Shown piece after piece: positions 29,408 through 36,720 of a stretch of DNA of 36,791 bases (within the stretch, counting starts at the first letter, position 1; every line of letters starts with the position of its first letter). Source of the DNA: a virus; the IMG/VR virus record IMGVR_UViG_3300042934_000459, positions 1 to 36,791 of that record, one strand, 5' to 3'. A program made the position numbers and the translations under genes. The notes under the pieces are model-generated. The model saw only the letters and a program-made list of their open reading frames with translations. It was not told the DNA's origin and made no database searches.

Positions 29408-29802
29408 GCCGCACCCCCAACCCGAGCAGCAGCCGCGAACGCTTCCTGCGCCTGCTCGTAGCAGCGCAGTGCTTCGTCCGGCCAGTCGTCGGCCGGCGAG
29501 AACACATCGTCGACCACCTGACGCGCCCAGCCCGCGACATCCTGCTGAGCGACCCACAGCGCCTTCGCCGCCGCCTCAAGCTGCTTGTCGGTGGGTGGGG
29601 ACGGGCGCCGGAAACCCGCAGCGAGGATCGCGTCTGCCAGCTTCTCGTTCAGGGGACGCATGTTCTGCCCGAGAAGCCGGGCCTGCGCTCGTTCCGGGAA
29701 GTTCGAGACATTGAACAGCACGGACCCGATCGCTCGGTCGAGTGCCGCGTAGTCCTCGACGGTCTTGCCCGCTTCGTCGAGTGCTTCGTCTGCGGTGCTC
29801 AT
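29404..29802 (-). CDS. Hypothetical helical protein
   Basis: A 132-residue protein, almost all helix (DEALDEAGKTVEDYAALDRA; ALDRAIGSVLFNVSNFPERA; LADAILAAGFRRPSP; ALRCYEQAQEAFAAAARVGG). The 'ADAILAAGF' pattern matches the 28688 product (ADAVLAAGF), indicating related modules. ATGA overlap upstream. Role unknown. Confidence 0.6.
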   Translation of the reverse strand: MSTADEALDEAGKTVEDYAALDRAIGSVLFNVSNFPERAQARLLGQNMRPLNEKLADAILAAGFRRPSPPTDKQLEAAAKALWVAQQDVAGWARQVVDDVFSPADDWPDEALRCYEQAQEAFAAAARVGGAA

Positions 29803-30044
29803 GTTGTGCCTCCCTGTGCACTGGACTCGTAGCCCTCCGACTGCCATGCGCCGATGACGATTCCGCCCTCGCTCGCGGGCTTGTCGAGGATGCGGAGGTT
29901 GGGTTCGTGGTGCTCGTGGGAGCGCGCGAACCCATTGATGAGCGTGTTTCCCCACCCGATCGCGCGCGCCTTGTTCGAGTCGCGGTAGATTCCGACCCAA
30001 GTCAGCCGCCCGCCCTCGATGGTCTGGATTTCGATGACTGCCAT
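29799..30044 (-). CDS. Hypothetical small alpha/beta protein
   Basis: An 81-residue protein after an AGGAG site. It begins with strands (VIEIQTIEGGRLTWVGIYRD) and has a helix-strand finish (HEPNLRILDKPASEGGIVIG). The pattern fits a small ferredoxin- or barrel-like fold. No family recognised. Confidence 0.55.
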   Translation of the reverse strand: MAVIEIQTIEGGRLTWVGIYRDSNKARAIGWGNTLINGFARSHEHHEPNLRILDKPASEGGIVIGAWQSEGYESSAQGGTT

Positions 30045-30046
30045 GA

Positions 30047-30214
30047 CTAACTCCTGTTCTCCTGATTCGGGCTATGGGGGCCCCACCCGGCGTTGATGAG
30101 CGCCTGCACGCCGGACTGGACTCGGTGACCGACAAGACCTGCCTGGTCCGCCGCTTCCCAAGCGGCCTTGAACGTCTGAACTGCGGCATCGAAATCACGG
30201 ATGGATACGGTCAT
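30047..30214 (-). CDS. Hypothetical small helical protein
   Basis: A 55-residue protein (VSIRDFDAAVQTFKAAWEAA; GVQALINAGWGPHSP). Start ATG 30214 overlaps the methyltransferase stop as ATGA. Nothing else can be said from sequence. Confidence 0.55.
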   Translation of the reverse strand: MTVSIRDFDAAVQTFKAAWEAADQAGLVGHRVQSGVQALINAGWGPHSPNQENRS

Positions 30215-31536
30215 GCTGTTTGCTCCTCTCGGATAGCGGGTACGCCCGGGCGGGCGAGAAGAATGCGCAGCGCGGCGGCAGCCTGCTGCGGGACGACGCC
30301 GTTCCCGGCGGCCTTGAGCTGCTCGGCGCGGGTCAAACCGATCGCCATGTCGGTCACCCAGCCTGCGGGCCAGCCCATCATCCACTCGGGCAGCTCGGGG
30401 TTCAGGCGGGGCTTCCCACCCTTCCCGTCGTTGCGAACGGGCGAAGGAGCCGAGCGTCCGGTCCCGACCTCCCAGCGCTTCACCGCAGCCGCGTAGGGTC
30501 CCCAGTCGGTGCCGGGAACGACGACACCCTGTGGGCGTTCGTCGTCGGACCGTTCTCCGCCCATCGCGTACGCCATCTCGGTCGCCGACCCGCCCCGCGT
30601 GGCCCGTGGGGTGGGCATGAGGGTCACCGCGTCGGTCAGCGTTGTGCCGCTGTGATGCTCTGATCCTTCGCGCCGGCCGGAGGTGGCGTTTCTGGCGCCC
30701 TTCGCGTCAGTGACGACTGGGGTCGGCAGCAAGCGTCCGCCCGTGCGGATCAGGTCGTTCTCGGCGATGATGGCGAGATCCGTCACCACCTCCCGGCCCG
30801 GCTTCTTGCGGAGGTGATCCTCAGGGGTGTTCCCCGACGGTTGCGCGACAGGCGTCGGCAGCAGCGTCAGAGCGCGAGACTCACCGCCACTCCCGGCAGA
30901 AGTAGTTCGTTCGATCTGCTCCCGGATCGGCTCGCGTGCCCACCCGTTGCGTCCGCCACCTGGGGAGTCGGGAAGAGTGCGCTCGTTCGGCCAGGCGAGG
31001 ATGAAGAATCGGAATCGTCCGTGAGGGGCACCGATGTCTGCTGCTCGAAGGCCAGTCCACTCCGCATCGAACCCGAGACGGGAAAGGTCGGCGAGTACGG
31101 CATCGAGTGCCCGCAGATGATACTCATCGTCTCCGTCTCCCACACACCACGGGCAGGGTTCCACCTCGCTATCGGCTCGGGCACTGATCAGTCCTCTCAC
31201 GTTCTCGATGACGACCCAGTCCGGTCGGACCTCGTCGATGATGCGGGCGTACTCGGACCAGAGTCCGGAGCGGGTGCCGTCTTTCATGCCGCGGCGTGCG
31301 CCGGCGAGGGACACGTCCTGGCAGGGGAAACCGCCGGCGAGGATGTCGACCTTCGGGGCGTCGCGCAGCTGCGTCACGTCGCCGAAGTTGGGGACGTGCG
31401 GGTAGCGGTGCGCGAGCACCTTGGACGGTGCTGCGTCGAACTCGGCGAACCAAGCGGGTTCGGATCCGAAGACCTCGTCGACCGCCATTCCAAGGCCACC
31501 GACGCCGGCGAAGAGCTCACCACTGCGGAGGCTCAT
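30211..31536 (-). CDS. DNA (cytosine-5) methyltransferase
   Basis: A 441-residue C5-methyltransferase. Motif I is ELFAGVGGLGMA (SAM binding), motif IV GGFPCQDVSLAG with nucleophile Cys72, motif VI IENVRG (Glu111), motif VIII-like GAPHGRFRFFIL, and motif X AGNGVVPQQAAA at the end. The target-recognition region (about 195-380) is long and has repeated LLPTP/LMPTP motifs. It methylates a specific sequence in phage DNA, most likely to evade host restriction. No endonuclease partner is adjacent. Start ATG 31536 overlaps the upstream stop as ATGA. Confidence 0.9.
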   Translation of the reverse strand: MSLRSGELFAGVGGLGMAVDEVFGSEPAWFAEFDAAPSKVLAHRYPHVPNFGDVTQLRDAPKVDILAGGFPCQDVSLAGARRGMKDGTRSGLWSEYARIIDEVRPDWVVIENVRGLISARADSEVEPCPWCVGDGDDEYHLRALDAVLADLSRLGFDAEWTGLRAADIGAPHGRFRFFILAWPNERTLPDSPGGGRNGWAREPIREQIERTTSAGSGGESRALTLLPTPVAQPSGNTPEDHLRKKPGREVVTDLAIIAENDLIRTGGRLLPTPVVTDAKGARNATSGRREGSEHHSGTTLTDAVTLMPTPRATRGGSATEMAYAMGGERSDDERPQGVVVPGTDWGPYAAAVKRWEVGTGRSAPSPVRNDGKGGKPRLNPELPEWMMGWPAGWVTDMAIGLTRAEQLKAAGNGVVPQQAAAALRILLARPGVPAIREEQTA

Positions 31537-31706
31537 GGCGTAGTCCCATCCTGTTGTTCCGGGGTATGAGCGTCCGTGCACCGCGGGCGCTCGTAGTGCT
31601 CGACGATCCGGGCGACGTCCTCGTAGATGCCTCCGACCGAGGCCAGTGAGCGGACCTTGTTGTCGAGCTCAGCGTTGGTGAGGCGGGCGCCCGCAGTACC
31701 GGTCAT
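31533..31706 (-). CDS. Small hypothetical protein
   Basis: A 57-residue protein; ATG 31706 overlaps the upstream stop as ATGA. A helix pair (LTNAELDNKVRSLASVGGIY, EDVARIVEHYERP) is followed by a polar tail. Size and coupling support a real gene. Function unknown. Confidence 0.55.
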   Translation of the reverse strand: MTGTAGARLTNAELDNKVRSLASVGGIYEDVARIVEHYERPRCTDAHTPEQQDGTTP

Positions 31707-32473
31707 GCCGTGGCTCCGATCCCGAACTTCTTCGCGAGGTGTGCCGCGACCCGGTTCGTCTTCTTCTGGCCCTTCGCCTGCTGCTGGAAGACGAGGATGA
31801 GGTGCTCGTACTCCTCCTCCGGGAACCAGTGGCCAGCGGTGCAGACAATGCGGCGGGTGTCGCCAGCGAACGCGGGCGGGTAGACCGCGATGCGTCGCTT
31901 GCAGTCCTCGATCGGGCAGGGCATCGACGAGTAGTCGGCGCGCTCCACTCGAGGCCAACGGGCGTTCATCTTCCAGAACTCGCCGACGGTCTCGGTGAGG
32001 GCTTCGATGTCGTCTCTGTGCGCCGAGTCGAGGATGTCGTCGAGGCGGACCCGGATCCACGTCGCCAGGGCCGCCACGACGTTCCCTGCAGCCTTCGGGG
32101 TGAGCCCGGTGGGGAGTCCGACGGCCGTTCCTCGTTCGTTGCGCCAGGCGTCGATCTGCGGCGCCTGCTGTCCCAGGTTCACGGCCCAGACGGCGACGGT
32201 GTGGACGATGCCCGCGTAGAGCTCGTTCGCGTCGTCGAACGCGGCCTGGTTGAACGGGACGGGTGCGTCCTTGGACGTGTCGACCCGGTCGTCGGTGCTG
32301 CCGCTGCTGCTGAGCGCGTTGCCGAGGAGGTGGTGGGTGAGTTCGCCGGCGATGCCGAGGGGGATGTCGATGCGTCCCCAGCAGCGGTTGCAGTAGCGGC
32401 CGTGGCGGGCGGCGTACGGGGCGCCGTCGGCGCGCGCGCATCCGTTCGCGCAGGGCATGAGTGTTTCGAGCAT
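31703..32473 (-). CDS. Zinc-finger protein of the replication module
   Basis: A 256-residue protein from ATG 32473 with GAGGG upstream. N-terminal zinc-binding site: Cys8 and Cys12 (MPCANGCARADG) with CNRC at about 28-31. A helical middle (AFDDANELYAGIVHTVAVWA) follows, and a second site near residues 185-215 (CPIEDCKRRIAVYP ... CTAGHWF). The C-terminus is basic (AKGQKKTNRVAAHLAKKFG). Two zinc sites around a helical core suggest a nucleic-acid protein, perhaps a replication or transcription helper; similar actinophage genes have no known role. Confidence 0.6.
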   Translation of the reverse strand: MLETLMPCANGCARADGAPYAARHGRYCNRCWGRIDIPLGIAGELTHHLLGNALSSSGSTDDRVDTSKDAPVPFNQAAFDDANELYAGIVHTVAVWAVNLGQQAPQIDAWRNERGTAVGLPTGLTPKAAGNVVAALATWIRVRLDDILDSAHRDDIEALTETVGEFWKMNARWPRVERADYSSMPCPIEDCKRRIAVYPPAFAGDTRRIVCTAGHWFPEEEYEHLILVFQQQAKGQKKTNRVAAHLAKKFGIGATA

Positions 32474-32498
32474 GGTGTTCCCTCGGGGGGTGGAGTGG

Positions 32499-33002
32499 TC
32501 AGAACGGGGTGTCGTCTCCATAGGTCCCGCCTCCGTTCCAGGTGTCGTTCGCGCTCGTGCTCGCGGTGGCGCCCGGGGTGGCCCAGGGCTCGTCCGCGGT
32601 GGTCTGAGCCGTGGGAGCGGACGTTCCACCGGTGCCGCCGGCGGCGCGGGTGACCTGCGCGGTGGCGTAGCGGAGGCTCGGGCCGATCTCGTCGACCTCG
32701 AGCTCGATGGCAGTCCGGTTCTGCCCTTCGCGGTCCTGGTAGGTGCGCTGCTTGAGGCGACCGGTCGCGATGACGCGGGACCCCTTCGTCAGCGACCCGG
32801 CCACGTGCTCGGCGAACTCACGCCACACGGACGCCCGGAGGAAGAGAGCGTCGCCATCCTTGTACTCCCCGGAGGCCTTGTCGAAGTTCCGCGGGGTTGA
32901 CGCGATGGTGAAGTTCGCGACGGGCAGTCCGTTCTGCGTGTACCGCAACTCGGGGTCGGCCGTGAGGTTCCCCACGACGGTGATGATCGTTTCGCCAGCC
33001 AT
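32499..33002 (-). CDS. ssb: Single-stranded DNA-binding protein
   Basis: A 167-residue SSB. The OB fold spans 1-112 ([40 protein letters not shown]). A disordered Gly/Thr/Ala linker follows, and an acidic tip DDTPF ends it, the usual partner-binding end of bacterial SSBs. It coats ssDNA during replication and RecT-mediated annealing. Confidence 0.93.
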   Translation of the reverse strand: MAGETIITVVGNLTADPELRYTQNGLPVANFTIASTPRNFDKASGEYKDGDALFLRASVWREFAEHVAGSLTKGSRVIATGRLKQRTYQDREGQNRTAIELEVDEIGPSLRYATAQVTRAAGGTGGTSAPTAQTTADEPWATPGATASTSANDTWNGGGTYGDDTPF

Positions 33003-33004
33003 AG

Positions 33005-33136
33005 TCAGGCCGCCTTTCGTTTGACGGGTCGGTGGTCGGGTCGCTCGTTCTCGAGCGTCCGCCGGTAGGAGGGTTGCTTCACGTATCGCTGGCAGCAGCG
33101 GTCGAGGAACTCGGCGAAGGCCATGGCCGGAGTCAT
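33005..33136 (-). CDS. Small basic hypothetical protein
   Basis: A 43-residue protein ([35 protein letters not shown]) between ssb and the initiator gene; ATG 33136 overlaps the initiator stop as ATGA. The basic end and a Cys-Cys pair stand out. No function assigned. Confidence 0.5.
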   Translation of the reverse strand: MTPAMAFAEFLDRCCQRYVKQPSYRRTLENERPDHRPVKRKAA

Positions 33137-33825
33137 GCCGCCTCGCTTTCGTTCTCGCACCGATGGCACGGCAGCGGATACCCGGAATGGATGTCGCACA
33201 TGCCAGAGGTGTCAGTGATGCGAGCGGGGATCGGGGTCGTCTTCTTCGGCTGGGTGGCTTCCCAGTCCTGCCGCGCCTTCTTGCACGCTGCGCAGGGGGA
33301 GTCGGTGCCGTCCGGGTGTCTTCGGCATGTGGGGGTGGGGGGCGACGTTTCGTCGCGTGACCCCCCCTGTTCCTCTGTTCCTCTGTTCCCCTGTTCCCCT
33401 GTTACAGGCGCGAGGGTTCGCGAGGCTTCGCGAGGACTCCCGTTCGACTCGCGAATGACCGAGTCCTTGTAGTTCATAGTCCCGTCTGGCCTGGGGTTTC
33501 TTCCGGGCTGAGGCTTATCGACTCGCTGCACGGTCTCCCAGAAGGAGATGAAGAGCAGCCGCTTGCCGTTCGCGCCGTATCGCCACATCAATCCGGTCGT
33601 TTCGAGCTCGGAAATCGCTTCGGACACCCTCGCGAGGGTTCGCGAGGGCTCGCGAATGAGGTCGTGGAGGAAGCAGTCGCCGACGATGACGTTGACGTCG
33701 TCCTCACCCACGCCGTTGTCATCGACGTAGGACTCGAGCGCTTTCAGCACGAGCCGCGCGTCCCAGGAGACCGACGCGATGCGCTTCGATCGCCAGAACT
33801 CCGGCTTCGTTCCTCGAATACGCAT
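33133..33825 (-). CDS. Replication initiator-like winged-helix protein
   Basis: A 230-residue protein. Residues 1-100 match the actinophage and prophage initiator type ([38 protein letters not shown]; the winged-helix part [20 protein letters not shown]). Residues 101-165 are Pro/Arg/Glu-rich. The end has two Cys clusters (CRRHPDG ... [18 protein letters not shown]), likely zinc sites. The gene holds two arrays of TCGCGAG repeats, as lambda O holds its origin iterons, so it probably binds its own gene as origin. ATG 33825 shares one base with the HNH stop. Confidence 0.75.
   Translation of the reverse strand: MRIRGTKPEFWRSKRIASVSWDARLVLKALESYVDDNGVGEDDVNVIVGDCFLHDLIREPSRTLARVSEAISELETTGLMWRYGANGKRLLFISFWETVQRVDKPQPGRNPRPDGTMNYKDSVIRESNGSPREASRTLAPVTGEQGNRGTEEQGGSRDETSPPTPTCRRHPDGTDSPCAACKKARQDWEATQPKKTTPIPARITDTSGMCDIHSGYPLPCHRCENESEAA
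33367..33406. repeat. 8-bp tandem repeat (CTGTTCCY), 4.5 copies
   Basis: Units at 33367, 33375, 33383, 33391 and a partial at 33399: CTGTTCCT twice, CTGTTCCC twice, CTGTTACA. The 8-bp period is not a multiple of three, so DNA structure rather than protein repetition explains it. The strands are strongly pyrimidine and purine biased. It lies right beside iteron array A. Confidence 0.8.
33408..33455. repeat. Iteron array A: TCGCGAG every 10 bp
   Basis: TCGCGAG at 33418-33424 and 33428-33434, with a degenerate GCGCGAG at 33408-33414 exactly 10 bp earlier, and TCGCGAA at 33449-33455. The 10-bp phase puts copies on one helix face. Inside the initiator gene. Confidence 0.7.
33630..33656. repeat. 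Iteron array B: TCGCGAG every 10 bp
   Basis: TCGCGAG at 33630-33636 and 33640-33646 and TCGCGAA at 33650-33656, exactly 10 bp apart, about 200 bp from array A in the same gene. Both arrays end TCGCGAATGA. On the coding strand both give the peptide SRTLA, so the DNA may have been duplicated. Confidence 0.75.
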
Positions 33826-34262
33826 CAGGTCCCCCGCTCGTAGAGGACGCGGGCGCGGAGGGTGTCGTCGGCTTCGGCTCGCCACCCGAGGTACTGCTCC
33901 CCGTAGACGGCGTGCATCATGTCCCACGCGACGACCGCGGTCACGACGTGGCGGAAGATGCCCTCGAACCGGTACCAGGTGAACGACGGGGCGTGGAACG
34001 CCGGCACCATCAGCGGGTCGGCCCACTTGCGGACCTTCCACCCGTACCCGAGCGCGATCGTCTGCAGGTCGGTCTCGTACCGGCCGTTGCAGATGACGCA
34101 GGCGGTCACACCGTCCGGCACGCCGGGCTGTATCTTCGAGCCCCCCATGCCGTCCGCGCGTCGGTGCTGGAAGGAGAGGCCGTCGACCGCTCCGCAGGTG
34201 TAGCACTGCCCATTGTCGCGGACGTACATGTCGCGGCGCACAGCCGCCGTCGGCGCGGCCAT
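33825..34262 (-). CDS. HNH endonuclease-like protein
   Basis: A 145-residue protein. Cys20/Cys23 and Cys55/Cys58 frame the HNH zinc core; His33 (FQHRRADGMGGSKI) and Asn59 (CNGRYETD) fit the first His and the Asn of HNH. The last His of the motif is not obvious, so activity is uncertain. The C-terminus (YRFEGIFRHVVTAVVAW) is a separate helical part. Placed between WhiB and the initiator gene, not at the terminase. TGATG start overlap. Confidence 0.75.
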   Translation of the reverse strand: MAAPTAAVRRDMYVRDNGQCYTCGAVDGLSFQHRRADGMGGSKIQPGVPDGVTACVICNGRYETDLQTIALGYGWKVRKWADPLMVPAFHAPSFTWYRFEGIFRHVVTAVVAWDMMHAVYGEQYLGWRAEADDTLRARVLYERGT

Positions 34263-34552
34263 CAGCCGTTCCTCCGCACGGCGATGGACTGTCCGCCCCA
34301 GACGCCGTGACGCTGATTCGTGCGCAGCGCGTACTCGAGGCACTGCTCGACGACGTTGCACCGTGCGCAGACGGCCTTCGCCCGCTTCGTCGTCTCGGTA
34401 TCGCCCTTGTCGGGGAAGAACGTGTTCGGGTCCACCTGAGCGCAGAGTGCGTCCTGCGCCCACGGCTCGGGCGTGATGAGGGGCATGGTGCCCGTCCACT
34501 CGGGGGCGGGGCTGTTCGGTTCGGGGCTGAACAGGGGCGATGAGATCTTCAC
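34262..34552 (-). CDS. WhiB-family transcription factor
   Basis: A 96-residue protein with the four WhiB iron-sulphur cysteines: Cys37 (DALCAQVDP), Cys62 and Cys65 (AVCARC) and Cys71 (EQCLEYAL), followed by the turn GVWGGQS (83-89) and a short basic end. Phage-encoded WhiB proteins (for example TM4 WhiBTM4) repress the host counterparts and can cause superinfection exclusion. Here it sits in the lytic early operon, after a winged-helix-like gene; GTG 34552 overlaps that gene's stop. An alternative start is ATG 34484. Confidence 0.9.
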   Translation of the reverse strand: MKISSPLFSPEPNSPAPEWTGTMPLITPEPWAQDALCAQVDPNTFFPDKGDTETTKRAKAVCARCNVVEQCLEYALRTNQRHGVWGGQSIAVRRNG

Positions 34553-34854
34553 GCGTCCACCAGCTTCCACAGCTGCCGGCGGCGGGAGTCTCCGGGGCGC
34601 CGGACGAGCTCGGCGACGAACGTCAGACCCTCTTCCTTCATCTCGGCAGGCGCGGACCTGATGCGCGACTCCGAGTGCTTCCACCCGTACTGGAAGATCG
34701 CGGCCTGCTCGAGTTCCTTCGCGGTCATGCCGTCCGGGTGGTCGCGGAGGATGCGTTCCACGAGACGGTGTGAGGGCCACAGCAGATGCGATGCCGCGTC
34801 GGCCGCTTCGTGGGAGGTGACCGGGTCGGAGTTTCTGGCGTGTGCTTCGCTCAT
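34549..34854 (-). CDS. Winged-helix-like small protein
   Basis: A 101-residue protein: SDPVTSHEAADAASHLLWPS, a helix pair with LVERILRDHPDGMTAKELEQ (helix-turn-helix-like) and a basic wing (RPGDSRRRQLWKLVDA). The fold suggests DNA binding. Similar proteins next to WhiB and RecT in actinophages are unassigned. ATGA overlap with RecT. Confidence 0.65.
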   Translation of the reverse strand: MSEAHARNSDPVTSHEAADAASHLLWPSHRLVERILRDHPDGMTAKELEQAAIFQYGWKHSESRIRSAPAEMKEEGLTFVAELVRRPGDSRRRQLWKLVDA

Positions 34855-35630
34855 GACTGGGCCCCCGTGTTCTCCTCGACCGTGATCGTCTCCGGCTCGT
34901 CGATGCGGGTGACCTGCACCTCGTCGACTCCGCGGAGGGTCTGCACCTTCGCTTCGTCGGCCTCGAGCGCGCGCCCCAGATCCGTCGACTTCGGCAAGAA
35001 CTTCGCGAGTGCCCGGACGGCGGTCTTCTTGACCATCTCGTCCTCGTTCGTCTTCCACGGCGTCGACTGCCAGTACGACGGGCGCCGATCGAGAACCTGG
35101 GTGCGGGTGAGGTAGACCCACGTCGTCCCGCCGGCGCGCATCTTCGCGGTGGCGACGACGCCGATCCAGTCGCGGGTTTCCTCGAAGTCCTGCGGGACCC
35201 AGTCGTAGAACATGCCTCGCTCAGCGTTCGCGCCGTACGAGAACTGGTCGCCCTTCCGAACGAGGAACGCCTGCACGTTCGACACGAACTCGGAGCGCAA
35301 CGCGAGCTTGATGAAGCCCTGGTATCCGATGATCGGCAGGCAGATCTGACGCCCGCGCTCCTTGCGCGGGGTGAGGTAGAACTCTCCGAGCCCGGAACCG
35401 ATCTCGAGGCGCAGCTGAGCGGCGAGCATCACGCCGCCGAGCAGGGTCTTCGGGTCCGCGGCCATCAGGTCCGGGGACTTTCCGATCTCGGAAAGGATCG
35501 CTCTGACGAACGCATCCGAGTTCATCGCGCCGCCGAGCTGCCGCTCGATCGCCGGCATCTGGGCTTCGACGAGTTCCTTCATCGTCGGGTCCTTCTTCGC
35601 GGCGACGGCCGCTTGAGTGAGGTCGCTCAT
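34851..35630 (-). CDS. recT: RecT-like single-strand annealing protein
   Basis: A 259-residue RecT. The N-terminal helix (TMKELVEAQMPAIERQLGGA), LLGGVMLAAQLRLEIGSGLG, the core GRQICLPIIGYQGFIKLALR and the C-terminal KKTAVRALAKFLPKSTDLG all match the family. It anneals ssDNA and works with the adjacent exonuclease in recombination and replication of concatemers. Confidence 0.92.
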   Translation of the reverse strand: MSDLTQAAVAAKKDPTMKELVEAQMPAIERQLGGAMNSDAFVRAILSEIGKSPDLMAADPKTLLGGVMLAAQLRLEIGSGLGEFYLTPRKERGRQICLPIIGYQGFIKLALRSEFVSNVQAFLVRKGDQFSYGANAERGMFYDWVPQDFEETRDWIGVVATAKMRAGGTTWVYLTRTQVLDRRPSYWQSTPWKTNEDEMVKKTAVRALAKFLPKSTDLGRALEADEAKVQTLRGVDEVQVTRIDEPETITVEENTGAQS

Positions 35631-36559
35631 GAGTTCTCCTTGGTCTTGGTGCGGCGAAGCACACGGAACGGGGCGCCAACGGTTGTGAAAGCGGCGAGGA
35701 GGTCGGGGTGCTCGGCGGCGAACCCGGCCTTGTCGAACCCGACGCGCCCCTTCTGGGAGCGCCAGGTGGCGACCTTCCGGCCCCGGTGGAGGAGGGTGTC
35801 GGCCGGCCCGACGTACTGGGCGAGGGCGACCTTCTTCGCGTCCCGCTCTTCGGTCATCGACTGGATGTCGCTATTAAGGACCGTGATCTCTTCGAGCAGG
35901 TCGAATGCGGTATCCGAGAGGTCGACTGGTCTCTGGTCGGTGAGGACCTCGTTCACCTCACGCATGGTGGACGGATCCGGCGCGACGCCGGCGAGGACGT
36001 TGCCGTGCCAGAACGCGTGCAGCTGCGGGATCAGGTACTCGTCGATGAACCGGTCGTCGCGGGCTTCCCAGAAGTACCGGAACTCCCGCCCGCCGATCCA
36101 GACGACGACGAGCTCTCTCGGGTCGCCAGAGACGGCCATCTCCGCCTGAACCTGAACACGGATGTCGGTCGGGATTCCGTCGTCCCAGTGGTGGCCGGTG
36201 TAGTGATGCGCGGTCTTCATCTGGATCTTGAGGCCGCTCGTGGTGCACCGGTCGAACGTGGCGTGCAGGAACGGGTGCTCGACGGATCTCGCCATGAACC
36301 CAGGGAGGAGCGTCAGCCCCAGGCCGGAGAAGTCCTCCACCCAGGCGTGCATGATCGGCTCGGACTGGTGTCCGATCCATGCGAGCAGCGGGTCGAACGC
36401 GCGGTCGATGCCGTGTTTCTGTCGGTAGATGTCCAGGGCCGTGTTCCCGTACGAGGACATCCCCATGACGGCGGCGGCTTCGGAAGCGCCGACGCTGCGA
36501 CGACGTTCCTCTTCCCACTCGAGGGTGTCGGGCGTGACTTCGACGATGGTGAAGGTCAT
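35627..36559 (-). CDS. YqaJ-like viral recombinase exonuclease
   Basis: A 310-residue protein of the YqaJ/lambda-exonuclease type: RSVGASEAAAVMGMSSYGNT at the start, ARSVEHPFLHATFDRCTTSG with Asp103, and KIQMKTAHHY with Lys115. The usual Glu of the D-(D/E)xK motif is Gln113. The C-terminal half is helical and charged. Partner gene recT follows with ATGA overlap, so it should make 3' single strands for RecT. Catalysis with Gln113 needs checking. Confidence 0.85.
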   Translation of the reverse strand: MTFTIVEVTPDTLEWEEERRRSVGASEAAAVMGMSSYGNTALDIYRQKHGIDRAFDPLLAWIGHQSEPIMHAWVEDFSGLGLTLLPGFMARSVEHPFLHATFDRCTTSGLKIQMKTAHHYTGHHWDDGIPTDIRVQVQAEMAVSGDPRELVVVWIGGREFRYFWEARDDRFIDEYLIPQLHAFWHGNVLAGVAPDPSTMREVNEVLTDQRPVDLSDTAFDLLEEITVLNSDIQSMTEERDAKKVALAQYVGPADTLLHRGRKVATWRSQKGRVGFDKAGFAAEHPDLLAAFTTVGAPFRVLRRTKTKENS

Positions 36560-36720
36560 CTCAGCGCGTCCGTCCCGGCGGTGGCCCAGTGGATGATGAG
36601 CCCGAGAACGACGAACGTGATGCCGATGAAGCCGACGACGGTCCACCCGGACTCGGTGAGCGCGGCGCCCATGAGAAGAACCGCGCCGAAGATCAGCAGG
36701 AACAGGGCCATGGAGTTCAC
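36556..36720 (-). CDS. Small two-TM membrane protein
   Basis: A 54-residue protein, GTG 36720 (overlapping the previous stop as GTGA) to TGA 36558-36556, which overlaps the exonuclease ATG as ATGA. Two hydrophobic segments: about 4-20 (ALFLLIFGAVLLM) and 26-43 (WTVVGFIGITFVVLGLII), ending IHWATAGTDALR. Membrane microproteins of this size are common at the start of actinophage early operons. Function unknown. Confidence 0.65.
   Translation of the reverse strand: MNSMALFLLIFGAVLLMGAALTESGWTVVGFIGITFVVLGLIIHWATAGTDALR

Noticed and set aside
30211-31706. Restriction-modification system around the methyltransferase
   Set aside because: Neighbouring genes are short unknowns without nuclease motifs; only a solitary methyltransferase can be supported.
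33408-33656. TCGCGAG arrays as a CRISPR
   Set aside because: The repeats are 7 bp with 3-bp gaps inside a coding gene; no 20-40-bp repeat and spacer pattern and no cas genes occur.
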